Source: Thermodesulfobacterium sp. (GTDB lineage Bacteria; Desulfobacterota; Thermodesulfobacteria; Thermodesulfobacteriales; Thermodesulfobacteriaceae). Taken from it: a DNA stretch of 64,000 nt. Below the pieces are notes generated by a model. That model was not told where the DNA came from and did no database searches. It saw only the letters and a program-made list of their open reading frames with translations. The stretch lies in assembly GCA_017656385.1 (NCBI GenBank), contig JACDNX010000008.1:33339-97338 (forward strand), written 5' to 3'. Both the position numbers and the translations under genes were made by a program. The first letter of the stretch is position 1, and every line of letters starts with the position of its first letter. Positions 1-7,791 of this stretch are shown in pieces.

Positions 1-266
1 ATATCTTCCAGACTTTTAATGCCTCCTCCCACAGAAAAAGGAATAAAAATACGTTCAGCAGTTCTTCTAACCACATCAATCATTATTTTTCTGTGCTCGG
101 CACTTGCTGTAATATCATAAAATACTATCTCATCAGCACCTTCCAAATAATACTTTTCAGCCATTTCCACAGGATCACCAACTTCTACATTATTTTTAAA
201 CTTCACGCCCTTTGTGGTCTTACCGTCCTTTACATCAAGACAGACAACGATTCTTTTGCTCAACAT
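1..266 (-). CDS. hisF: HisF, imidazole glycerol phosphate synthase cyclase subunit (partial, N-terminal part only)
   Basis: The reading frame starts at the ATG at 264-266 and runs off the left edge of the window, so only about 88 N-terminal residues are visible. The start [21 protein letters not shown] matches HisF at the first beta strand (CLDVKDG, with the catalytic Asp). It continues with [25 protein letters not shown] and a phosphate-binding FSVGGGI motif. HisF closes the imidazole ring of IGP in histidine biosynthesis using ammonia from HisH. It lies downstream of the fmdB-like gene on the same strand, 78 bp away. No strong ribosome binding site is visible before the ATG. Confidence 0.93.
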   Translation of the reverse strand, partial: MLSKRIVVCLDVKDGKTTKGVKFKNNVEVGDPVEMAEKYYLEGADEIVFYDITASAEHRKIMIDVVRRTAERIFIPFSVGGGIKSLED

Positions 267-344
267 GACTTTTAGTTTACAATGGAAATTTTAAAAAGGA
301 AGGTGTCCCGGCGAGGAAGACCTCCTCTCTTAGAATATTTATGC

Positions 345-545
345 TCAGGTGAAACCAAATCCTCTTCCTCCACAGGAGGGCCCGTTAAAAGAGGAGCTTT
401 TACCTGAATGAAAGCCGGAAAGCACCTTTTTTATGTTTTGAGAACTGCAGTGAGGACACTTTACCTTCTTTTCCTCTCTTGCCTTAAGAACGAACCTTTC
501 AAAAAGTTTACCACAGTTTAAACATTTGTACTCATAAATAGGCAT
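345..545 (-). CDS. FmdB-like zinc ribbon protein
   Basis: A 66-residue protein beginning MPIYEYKCLNCGKLFE. It has the CxxC...CPHC zinc-ribbon pair (Cys8/11 and Cys30/33) and a Gly/Ser-rich tail with a further Cys, as in the FmdB putative regulatory family. A clear ribosome binding site (AAGGAGGTGA) precedes the ATG. The family's function is not established; it is usually treated as a small metal-binding regulator. It sits between sir2 and hisF in a minus-strand run. Confidence 0.85.
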   Translation of the reverse strand: MPIYEYKCLNCGKLFERFVLKAREEKKVKCPHCSSQNIKKVLSGFHSGKSSSFNGPSCGGRGFGFT

Positions 546-609
546 AATAAAAAATCACCTCCTTAAGGATTAAAGAGCCACAAATAAAATAATAAAATTC
601 TAAAAAAAA

Positions 610-1350
610 TCAAGATTCAAATTGAAAAATAATTTTAGAAAGAATTTCAGATGCTTTACCTCTTAAAAAATAATCTGTAATAGAATGTGTATAGGGAGTT
701 TCCTCAAAATTTATTTCTACAATTTTGGCATTATTTAATTTTGCAAGATATGGAATTTCAGCAGCCGGAAAAACAACACCCGAAGTTCCTATAACTAACA
801 TAACATCACACTTTTTTGCTTCGTTCTTTGCTTTTTTCCTTACTTCAAAAGGTATAGGTTCTCCAAAAAAGATTACATCTGGCTTTAAAGGGCTTTTACA
901 CTTTGGACAGACAGGATAAGGTAGAGTTTCAATAAGTTCTTTTTTTACCGCTTCTTTTCTACCACAATCTAAACATAAAAGCCATTTGCAGTTTCCGTGA
1001 AATTCTATAACATTTTTATTTCCAGCTGATTGATGTAGCCCATCTATGTTTTGAGTAATTACCGTTTTTAAATATCCTAACTTTTCCATTTCAGCAAGAG
1101 CTTTGTGAGAGACATTAGGTTTTGCTTTTAGAACTACTTCAAACATCTCTCTTAACATTTTCCACACTTTTGCAGGATTTTTTAAAAAAGACTCAATATG
1201 AGCAAATTCTTCAGGATCGTATTTAGACCAAAACCCCTGAGATCCTCTAAAAGGAGGAATACCGCTTTCTACAGATATACCAGCACCTGTAAAAGCTATT
1301 GTATAGTTTGAAGTTTTTATAAGCTCTGCAACTTCTTTATATAGGTCCAT
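610..1350 (-). CDS. cobB: SIR2-family NAD-dependent protein deacylase (sirtuin)
   Basis: About 246 residues, full length for a bacterial sirtuin. Visible motifs are GAGISVESGIPPFRG (NAD-binding GAGxSxxSGIPxFR), TQNIDGLH (TQNxDxLH), the general-base histidine in EFHGNCKW, the Zn-binding cysteine pairs CLDCG and CPKC, and VIGTSGVVFPA near the C terminus. It removes acyl groups from lysine with NAD consumption. The ATG at 1350 overlaps the cutA stop codon (TGATG), which argues for translational coupling; a TTG three bases upstream is a less likely start. Confidence 0.92.
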   Translation of the reverse strand: MDLYKEVAELIKTSNYTIAFTGAGISVESGIPPFRGSQGFWSKYDPEEFAHIESFLKNPAKVWKMLREMFEVVLKAKPNVSHKALAEMEKLGYLKTVITQNIDGLHQSAGNKNVIEFHGNCKWLLCLDCGRKEAVKKELIETLPYPVCPKCKSPLKPDVIFFGEPIPFEVRKKAKNEAKKCDVMLVIGTSGVVFPAAEIPYLAKLNNAKIVEINFEETPYTHSITDYFLRGKASEILSKIIFQFES

Positions 1351-1676
1351 CAAATATCTTTTGTTTCTTTAAGAAGCCAGTTTAAGAAACACTCATTTGT
1401 TTTTTTTATTTGAATTTTGGCTATACAAGGACAAGTATAAGAGTGAAGTTCAAGAATTTTCTTCTCTGCTAATTCTGAAAGAGATTCTTTTGTTTTTACA
1501 ATCATAATGGATTCTCTTGACTTTTCTATTTTCCCTTCCCACCAATACATTGATGCTATTTGGGGATATATATTGACACAGGCACAGAGCCTTTCTTTTA
1601 AAAGGGCTTCCCCTATTTTTTGAGCCTCCTCTTCAGAACTACAGGTTACATAAAGAAATACGATCTTATCCTTCAT
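1350..1676 (-). CDS. cutA: CutA1-family divalent cation tolerance protein
   Basis: 108 residues, the usual CutA1 length, with family signatures VTCSSEEEAQKIGEALL near the N terminus, CACVNI, the central YWWEGKIE and SYTCPCIAKI. CutA1 proteins are trimeric, ferredoxin-like-fold cytoplasmic proteins linked genetically to copper tolerance; their biochemical role is unclear. The start overlaps the moeA stop by 4 bp and the end overlaps sir2, so moeA-cutA-sir2 read as one operon. Confidence 0.9.
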   Translation of the reverse strand: MKDKIVFLYVTCSSEEEAQKIGEALLKERLCACVNIYPQIASMYWWEGKIEKSRESIMIVKTKESLSELAEKKILELHSYTCPCIAKIQIKKTNECFLNWLLKETKDI

Positions 1677-2905
1677 AAAATTTCCACCTCCACCTCTTCA
1701 TCTTTTTCAAATCCCAGAAGATCTTCAGGAATACAAAGTATTCCATTTGCCTTCACTAAGGTCATAATAAGCCCTGATTTACTTAGAAGTGGAGTAGCAA
1801 AAAGATTATTATCTCTTTCTTCTAAGTATACTCTGATAAAATCTGTCCTTCCTGCCTGTGAAAAAATACTTCTTGTTAATTTAGCTTTAACCTTAGGTTT
1901 GTAAATTTTGTCTGTTAACCCAAGCAATCTATGTATTACTGGTTTTACAAATAATTCAAAGCATATATAAACAGCTACAGGATGACCTGGAAGACCAAAA
2001 ACCGGTTTTTGATTACATATACCTGCTATAATTGGTTTTCCTGGTTTAATAGAAACTCCGTGAAAAATAACTCCTGGTTCACCAAGCTCATTAATGATCT
2101 GAGCAGTCATATCTTTTATTCCTGCACTTGTTCCTCCTGTTATTAAAACAATATCTGAGGATTCAAAAGCTTTATCAACAACATCTTTAATTTCTTTATA
2201 ATCATCTTTAACAATCCCCATTTTGAGAGAAACTCCACCTGTTTCTTCAATTAAACCTGCTAGGACAAAAGAATTAATGTCTCTTACCTTTCCTGGCATT
2301 GATTTTTCGGTATGAGGTATGATTTCATCACCTGTAAGAATGATAGAAACTACAGGTTTTTTAACCACCTTTATCTCAGAAAATCCCAAACCTGCAAGTG
2401 CACCTATGTCCTGAGGCTTTAATTTGTGTCCCTTCGGTATTACAATCTCTCCCTTTTTAATATCTTCATCTTCAAAAATTACATTTTCACCAGGACCAAC
2501 AGGTTTTAAAACTTCTATCAAATCAGAAGAGACAACATTTACATGTTCAACCATTACCACTGCATCTGCTCCCTCTGGAAGCATTCCTCCTGTTCCAATT
2601 TCAGCACATTCACCAGGTCCCAAAGAAAAATCAGGAGCTGATCCCATTTGGATACGAGCTTTTACAGTTAAATAAGCAGGCATCGTTTCTTTAGCTCCGA
2701 AAGTGTCCTGAGATCTTACTGCAAAGCCATCAACAGTTGACCTTCTAAAGCCAGGAAGATTTTCAGAGGCATAAATATCTTCAAAAGTGACTCTATGATA
2801 AGCTTTTTCTATAGGGATAACCTCGTAAGATAAATTCTTAGGGTTTATACGCTTTAAGAAAAGTTCAATGCTCTTTTTTAAAGTAAGATATTTTTTGTCA
2901 AGCAT
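1673..2905 (-). CDS. moeA: MoeA, molybdopterin molybdenumtransferase
   Basis: 410 residues, typical MoeA length. It shows RSTVDGFAVRSQDT (the MoeA substrate-loop signature), GTGGMLPEGADAVVMVEH, RDINSFVL, the MPT-binding ITGGTSAG motif, and GLPGHPVA followed by the C-terminal MoeA domain IV. MoeA inserts molybdate or tungstate into adenylylated molybdopterin. It is divergently oriented from the formate dehydrogenase locus, which needs bis-MGD. A second MoeA-type gene lies at 7792-9723, so the two may differ in metal (Mo or W) or regulation; that split is inference. Confidence 0.93.
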   Translation of the reverse strand: MLDKKYLTLKKSIELFLKRINPKNLSYEVIPIEKAYHRVTFEDIYASENLPGFRRSTVDGFAVRSQDTFGAKETMPAYLTVKARIQMGSAPDFSLGPGECAEIGTGGMLPEGADAVVMVEHVNVVSSDLIEVLKPVGPGENVIFEDEDIKKGEIVIPKGHKLKPQDIGALAGLGFSEIKVVKKPVVSIILTGDEIIPHTEKSMPGKVRDINSFVLAGLIEETGGVSLKMGIVKDDYKEIKDVVDKAFESSDIVLITGGTSAGIKDMTAQIINELGEPGVIFHGVSIKPGKPIIAGICNQKPVFGLPGHPVAVYICFELFVKPVIHRLLGLTDKIYKPKVKAKLTRSIFSQAGRTDFIRVYLEERDNNLFATPLLSKSGLIMTLVKANGILCIPEDLLGFEKDEEVEVEIL

Positions 2906-3055
2906 TGTGTTAACACTTAATTATAACTTAAGGATTTAAAAAAATAAATGCATAAATTTTTAAATAAAGAAGAAAAAAAGAAAGAAATTAAGTTTAAATA
3001 AATCAAAAAAAATAAAAATTATACAAAAAACAAAGAGGATTAGTTAAAATAGGAA

Positions 3056-3084
3056 TTGACTTAATAATACTTTCAAAATAATTT
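3056..3084 (+). promoter_or_regulatory. Candidate promoter for the formate dehydrogenase operon
   Basis: TTGACT at 3056-3061 and TAATTT at 3079-3084 are separated by 17 bp, 60 bp upstream of fdhA and within a strongly AT-rich gap. The match to a sigma-70 promoter is moderate, and AT-richness alone makes chance matches common. Confidence 0.35.
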
Positions 3085-3143
3085 AATAGTTATAAAAATA
3101 AAAAAAATTTTATAAAGTATGATAATAAAAGGGAGGTGTTACT

Positions 3144-6100
3144 ATGGATGTTAAATTTACAAGGAGGGATTTTTTAAAGTTATCCATAGGTTCTTTGGTT
3201 TTAAGCTCCTTAGGAATAAACTTAGAGCCTGTTAAAGCATATGCGAAAGAGCTCAAAATTAAGAATGCTAAAGAAACGACAACCATTTGTCCTTACTGTT
3301 CTGTGGGATGTGGAATTATTGTTTATTCTAAAGGAGGAAAGGTAGTAAATACAGAGGGAGATCCTGATCATGTTATTAGTAGAGGTAAGCTTTGTCCAAA
3401 AGGTGCTTCACTTTATCAGCTTGCCAATAATCCCACAAGACTTTTGAAACCACTCTATCGTGCACCCTATTCTGACAAATGGAAAGAGGTTTCTTGGGAC
3501 TGGGCTCTTGATAGAATTGCTAAACTGGTAAAGAAAACCAGAGACAAATATTTTATTTACAAAAACGAAAAAGGTCAGGTGGTAAACAGAGTGGAAGCAA
3601 TTGCCCATGTAGGTTCTGCTGCTCTTGATAACGAAGAGTGTTACATTTTACAAAAATTTTTGAGGGCGCTGGGAATTGTATATATAGAGCATCAGGCGCG
3701 TATATGACATAGTGCAACAGTGGCGGCTCTGGCAGAGTCGTTCGGAAGAGGAGCTATGACAAATCATTGGGTTGATATGAAAAACTCTGATGTAATTTTA
3801 GTAATGGGTGGAAATCCTGCTGAAAATCATCCAGTATCCATGCAATGGATACTCAAAGCTAAAAAAGAAAGAGGAGCAAAGTTAATTGTAGTTGATCCTA
3901 AATATACAAGAACAGCCTCTCAGGCAGATCTTTTTATTCAGATTCGTCCAGGAACAGATATAGCTTTTCTTGGAGGGTTGGTTAAGTATATTATTGATAA
4001 TGAACTTTACTTTAAAGACTACATAGTAAATTATACAGATGCAGCCTTTTTAGTAGATCCTAATTTTAAGGATACCGAAGATTTGGGTGGTGTATTTTCT
4101 GGATACGATCCTAAAAAGAAAAAATATAATAAATCCACTTGGAAGTATCAACTTGATGAGAATGGAATTCCCAAGAAGGATCCTACTTTAAAGGATCCTA
4201 ACTGTGTATTTCAGTTATTGAAAAAGCATTTTTCAAGATACACCATAGATGTGGTTTCTGAAATTACTGGTGCACCAAAAGAAAAGATTTTAGAGGCTTA
4301 CAAGATTTATGCTTCAACTGGAAAGCCGAACAGAGTTGCAACTGAATGTTATGCAATGGGATGGACTCAGCATACAGTGGGAACACAGAATATTAGATGT
4401 ATGGCAATTATTCAGCTCCTTCTCGGAAATATTGGAATGGCTGGTGGTGGAGTAAATGCATTAAGAGGAGAATCTAATGTTCAGGGTTCAACAGACATGT
4501 GTCTACTTTTCCACATTTTGCCTGGTTATTTACCTATGGTCAGAGCTTCTCATGTGGATTTGAAGACTTATATTAAAAAAACAACCCCTAAGAGTAATGA
4601 TCCCAAGAGTTTGAACTGGTGGAAGCACAGATCCAAATATATTGTTAGTCTGCTTAAGGCTTTCTGGGGAGATTATGCAACTCCTGAGAATGATTTTTGT
4701 TTTAACTACCTACCCAAACTTGACGACGGCAAAGCTTATAGCTGGTATGACCTTTTTGATGCTATGTATAAAGGTAAAATCAAAGGATTTTTTGCCTGGG
4801 GACAAAATCCTGCATGTTCCAGTGCTAATGCTAATAAAGCAAGACAGGCTCTTTCAAAGCTTGACTGGTTAGTATGTGTGAATCTTTGGGATAGTGAAAC
4901 AGCTTCTTTCTGGAAAGGACCTGGAATGGATCCAAAGAAAGTAAAAACAGAGGTATTTTTACTTCCGGCTGCAGCTTCAGTTGAAAAAGAAGGAAGTATT
5001 ACAAATTCTGGAAGATGGTTGCAATGGAGATACAAAGCAGTTGAACCACCTGGGGAAGCAAGACGCGATGCAGAGATTGTAGATGAGCTTTATAAAAGAA
5101 TAAAAGCTTTATATGAAAAAGAAGGTGGAGCTTTTCCTGATCCTATAGTTAAACTTAACTGGAATTATGGAGATGGTGAGGTAGATACTAAACTTATTGC
5201 TAAGGAAGTAAATGGATACTTTACCAAGGATACCACAGTTAAGGGTAAAAGATTTAGAAAAGGTCAACAGGTTCCCAATTTTGTTTACTTGAAGGATGAT
5301 GGATCAACTGCATGTGGAAACTGGCTTTATTCAGGAAGTTATACAGAAGAAGGAAATATGATGGCAAGGAGAGAGAAAATTGATCCTACAGGACTTGGAA
5401 TGTATCCGAAGTGGGCATGGTGCTGGCCTGTTAATAGAAGAGTTCTTTATAACCGTGCAAGTGTTGATCTGATGGGTAATCCATGGGATCCTGAAAGACC
5501 AGTTATTAAATGGAATCCTTCCACAAAGAAGTGGGTTGGAGATGTGCCTGATGGACCACAGCCTCCTCTTGCTCTTGGTGGTGTGTTGCCATTTATTATG
5601 AAACCAACAGGTGTAGGAACTATATTTGGAAAAGGTCGTGCAGATGGACCATTCCCCACACATTATGAACCTGCAGAGTCTCCATTTAAGAACATACTTT
5701 ATCCAAAAGTTAGAATTAACCCTGTTGCAAGGATATTTAAGGATACTCCTGTTGACAAATTGGTATTAGGTGGAGATCCAAGATTTCCTTATATTGCAAC
5801 TACATACAGAGTTACAGAACATTGGCAGACAGGTCTTATGACAAGGAATATGCCTTGGCTTCTTGAACTTGAACCTCAGGTATTTGTAGAGATGAGCAAA
5901 GAACTTGCTAAGGAGATTGGAGTAAAAAGCGGAGATAAAGTGATTGTTACTTCTCCAAGAGGAAAAATTTGGGCGATAGCAGTAGTTACTGAAAGAATTA
6001 AACCTTTAAGAATTGAGGGACATACTTGTCATATAGTAGGAATACCATGGCATTATGGATGGAGATGGCCTGAAGATGGAAGTGGAGGAGATAGTGTCAA

Positions 6101-6182
6101 CCTTCTTACTCCACCTGCTCATGATCCGAATACCTCTATTCAGGAAACTAAATGCTTTGCAGTAAATATAAAAAGGGCATAA
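3144..6182 (+). CDS. fdhA: Formate dehydrogenase catalytic (alpha) subunit, selenocysteine-containing; internal UGA read through
   Basis: One selenoprotein gene of 1012 residues interrupted at 3705-3707 by TGA, which falls at residue 188. The context HQARI-U-HSATVAALAESFGRGAMTNHW matches the FdnG family, where Sec ligates Mo/W. The N terminus is a twin-arginine signal (R7 R8, TRRDFLKLS), so the enzyme is exported folded. A [4Fe-4S] site (Cys49, 52, 56, 84) precedes the bis-MGD domains. The C-terminal molybdopterin dinucleotide-binding domain is intact, including GDKVIVTSPRGKIWA. It oxidises formate to CO2 with fdhB as electron acceptor. No cytochrome b subunit is nearby, suggesting the soluble periplasmic two-subunit type. 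The ribosome binding site is AGGGAGGTG. Two separate genes were considered and rejected because both halves align continuously across the TGA. Confidence 0.96.
3705..3745 (+). promoter_or_regulatory. Selenocysteine UGA and candidate bacterial SECIS hairpin
   Basis: The UGA at 3705-3707 is followed by a hairpin with stem GGCTCT (3725-3730), loop GGC (3731-3733) and stem AGAGTC (3734-3739), with one G-U pair. It begins about 18 nt after the UGA, the distance expected for a SelB-recognised bSECIS, and the short apical loop carries G residues as in known examples. The hairpin lies within the coding sequence. SelA, SelB, SelD and the Sec tRNA are not in this window. Confidence 0.7.
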
Positions 6183-6190
6183 AACCACTT

Positions 6191-6216
6191 AAGGGAGAGG
6201 AATTACCCTCTCCCTT
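6191..6216 (+). promoter_or_regulatory. Intercistronic hairpin between fdhA and fdhB
   Basis: AAGGGAGAGG (6191-6200) and CCTCTCCCTT (6207-6216) form a perfect 10-bp stem with a 6-nt loop, starting 8 bp after the fdhA stop. It is not followed by a T-run, so it looks like an mRNA-stabilising or processing hairpin, or a weak attenuator, and not an intrinsic terminator. Confidence 0.6.
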
Positions 6217-6246
6217 GTGTAACTTAGGATAAAAAGGAGGGGAAAA

Positions 6247-6963
6247 ATGGGAAGGAAAGCGTTACTTATAACTCCAGAGTTATGTATAGGATGTAGAGCT
6301 TGTCAGGTAGCATGTAAATCCTGGAATAATTTACCTGCAGAGAAAACAAAAAATAATGGAACTCATGAAAATCCACCAGATCTTTCAGGGTATACTTATG
6401 TGAAAATAAGGTTTATAGAAAAAGAAGTTAAAGGTGAGGTAAAATGGCTTTTTGTTCGTCAATCGTGTATGCATTGTGGTGAGCCTGCATGTGTGCAGGT
6501 GTGCCCAGTAGGAGCTATGCAGAAGGATCCTGAAACAGGTATTGTTTTTTACGATAAAAGCATATGTATAGGTTGTCAGGCATGTAGATCAGCCTGTCCT
6601 TTTGATGTCCCAAGATATGATAAAGAAGGTAAAATTAGTAAGTGTTATATGTGTATAGATAGAGTAAAAGCTGGACTTGAACCTGCTTGTGCTAAAACCT
6701 GTCCTACGGGAGCTATAAAATTTGGAGAAAGAGATGAGCTTATAGCACAGGCTAAAGCTGAGGGATTCAAGGTGCTTTACGGAGAAAAGGAACTTGGAGG
6801 ATTGGGAGTAATATTTGCACTCAATAGAGAGCCAGCTTATTACAACCTTGTAGAAAATCCGAAGGCACCTGAGAAAGTTGTTGCTCTTGGAGAAATGCTT
6901 AAGATTCTTGTTGCTAAGGGAATTCCTATTAACAATTCTATAATTAAAGAGTTTCTGAGCTAA
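6247..6963 (+). CDS. fdhB: Formate dehydrogenase iron-sulfur (beta) subunit
   Basis: 238 residues with four ferredoxin-type [4Fe-4S] cysteine groups: CIGCRACQVAC near the N terminus, CMHCGEPACVQVCPVGA, CIGCQACRSACPFDVP, and CYMCIDR...CAKTCPTGAI. This is the FdnH/FdhB/DMSO-reductase electron-transfer subunit pattern. It receives electrons from fdhA and passes them to an external acceptor. It lacks the C-terminal membrane anchor found in FdnH, consistent with a soluble periplasmic alpha-beta enzyme exported with the Tat-bearing alpha subunit. The ribosome binding site AAAAGGAGGGG sits just before the ATG. Confidence 0.94.
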   Translation: MGRKALLITPELCIGCRACQVACKSWNNLPAEKTKNNGTHENPPDLSGYTYVKIRFIEKEVKGEVKWLFVRQSCMHCGEPACVQVCPVGAMQKDPETGIVFYDKSICIGCQACRSACPFDVPRYDKEGKISKCYMCIDRVKAGLEPACAKTCPTGAIKFGERDELIAQAKAEGFKVLYGEKELGGLGVIFALNREPAYYNLVENPKAPEKVVALGEMLKILVAKGIPINNSIIKEFLS

Positions 6964-6987
6964 AAATTTTCCTTCCTCTTCAAGATA

Positions 6988-7013
6988 GAAGGGGGCTCCC
7001 CCCTTCTTTTTTT
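6988..7013 (+). terminator. Rho-independent terminator after fdhB
   Basis: GAAGGGGG (6988-6995) pairs with CCCCCTTC (6999-7006) around a 3-nt CTC loop, followed directly by seven T residues. It closes the fdhAB transcript and separates it from fdhE. Confidence 0.92.
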
Positions 7014-7045
7014 CAAATTGTAAAGTATTATATTAGAGGTGTTTT

Positions 7046-7789
7046 ATGGATGTTGAAGTTATAATTAAAAAACTAAAAGAAGAAAAACCCTATTTAAAAA
7101 GTCCTTTAGAATTATATGAAAAAGTGCTGACTTTTAATAAAAATTGTAAAAAAATTTTGGAGAAGGAAACTCAAAATAGTTTATTAAATAAGATCATTGA
7201 TGAGTTTTCAGGTCTTTTTGAAATACCTTACGAATTTGCTTCTTTTTTAAAATCTTCAATTATTAATAGTGGCAAAGATCCTTTTAAAGAACCAAGAAGT
7301 ATTTTAGAGCTTCCTGTAAGTGAGGAAGAAGTTTCCAGAGAGGAAATCAGTAGAGCTCTCTTTATTCTTTCAAAACCTTTTTTTGCAAGGTATAGAGAAA
7401 CTTTAAAAGAAAAGAAAAAATTTGAAGAAACTGGAAAGTGTGGTGTTTGTGGAGCACATGTATCTTTAACCATGATAGATGAAGAAAATAGAAGACATAT
7501 GGTTTGCACTGTATGTGGTCATAAAGAAGAAATATTCAGAATAGGATGTAGCTACTGTATGCAAAAGGTATGTGAAAAGATAGATCTTTTAGTGGATGAG
7601 GATGAGATAAGAGTTGAGCTCTGTAAAGATTGTAAGACCTATATAAAAAGTTTTAAAGATGAAGTGTATCAAAAATATAAAGATCCCTATTTGATAGATA
7701 TAATTAGTATGCCTCTTGATGTTGTTGCTCAGGAAAGAGGTTATATAAGAAGGTCTCCAAATATAATAGGGATAAAGGAAATAGTCTAA
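7046..7789 (+). CDS. fdhE: FdhE, formate dehydrogenase accessory protein
   Basis: 247 residues with the FdhE arrangement: a helical N-terminal half followed by a rubredoxin-like zinc/iron region holding CGVCGAH, CTVCGHKEE, CSYCMQ and CKDCKTY cysteine pairs. FdhE is a cytoplasmic maturation factor for Tat-exported formate dehydrogenases, thought to act before export. It lies downstream of fdhAB beyond a terminator and 2 bp before the MoeA-type gene, so fdhE and moeA form a separate maturation transcript. Confidence 0.93.
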   Translation: MDVEVIIKKLKEEKPYLKSPLELYEKVLTFNKNCKKILEKETQNSLLNKIIDEFSGLFEIPYEFASFLKSSIINSGKDPFKEPRSILELPVSEEEVSREEISRALFILSKPFFARYRETLKEKKKFEETGKCGVCGAHVSLTMIDEENRRHMVCTVCGHKEEIFRIGCSYCMQKVCEKIDLLVDEDEIRVELCKDCKTYIKSFKDEVYQKYKDPYLIDIISMPLDVVAQERGYIRRSPNIIGIKEIV

Positions 7790-7791
7790 AA

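Noticed and set aside
3144..3707. A separate short formate-dehydrogenase-like gene ending at the TGA
   Set aside because: The downstream frame continues the same protein family without overlap, and the TGA is at the known Sec position with a hairpin after it.
4736..5663. Antisense frames within fdhA
   Set aside because: They are shadows of a well-conserved coding sequence on the plus strand.
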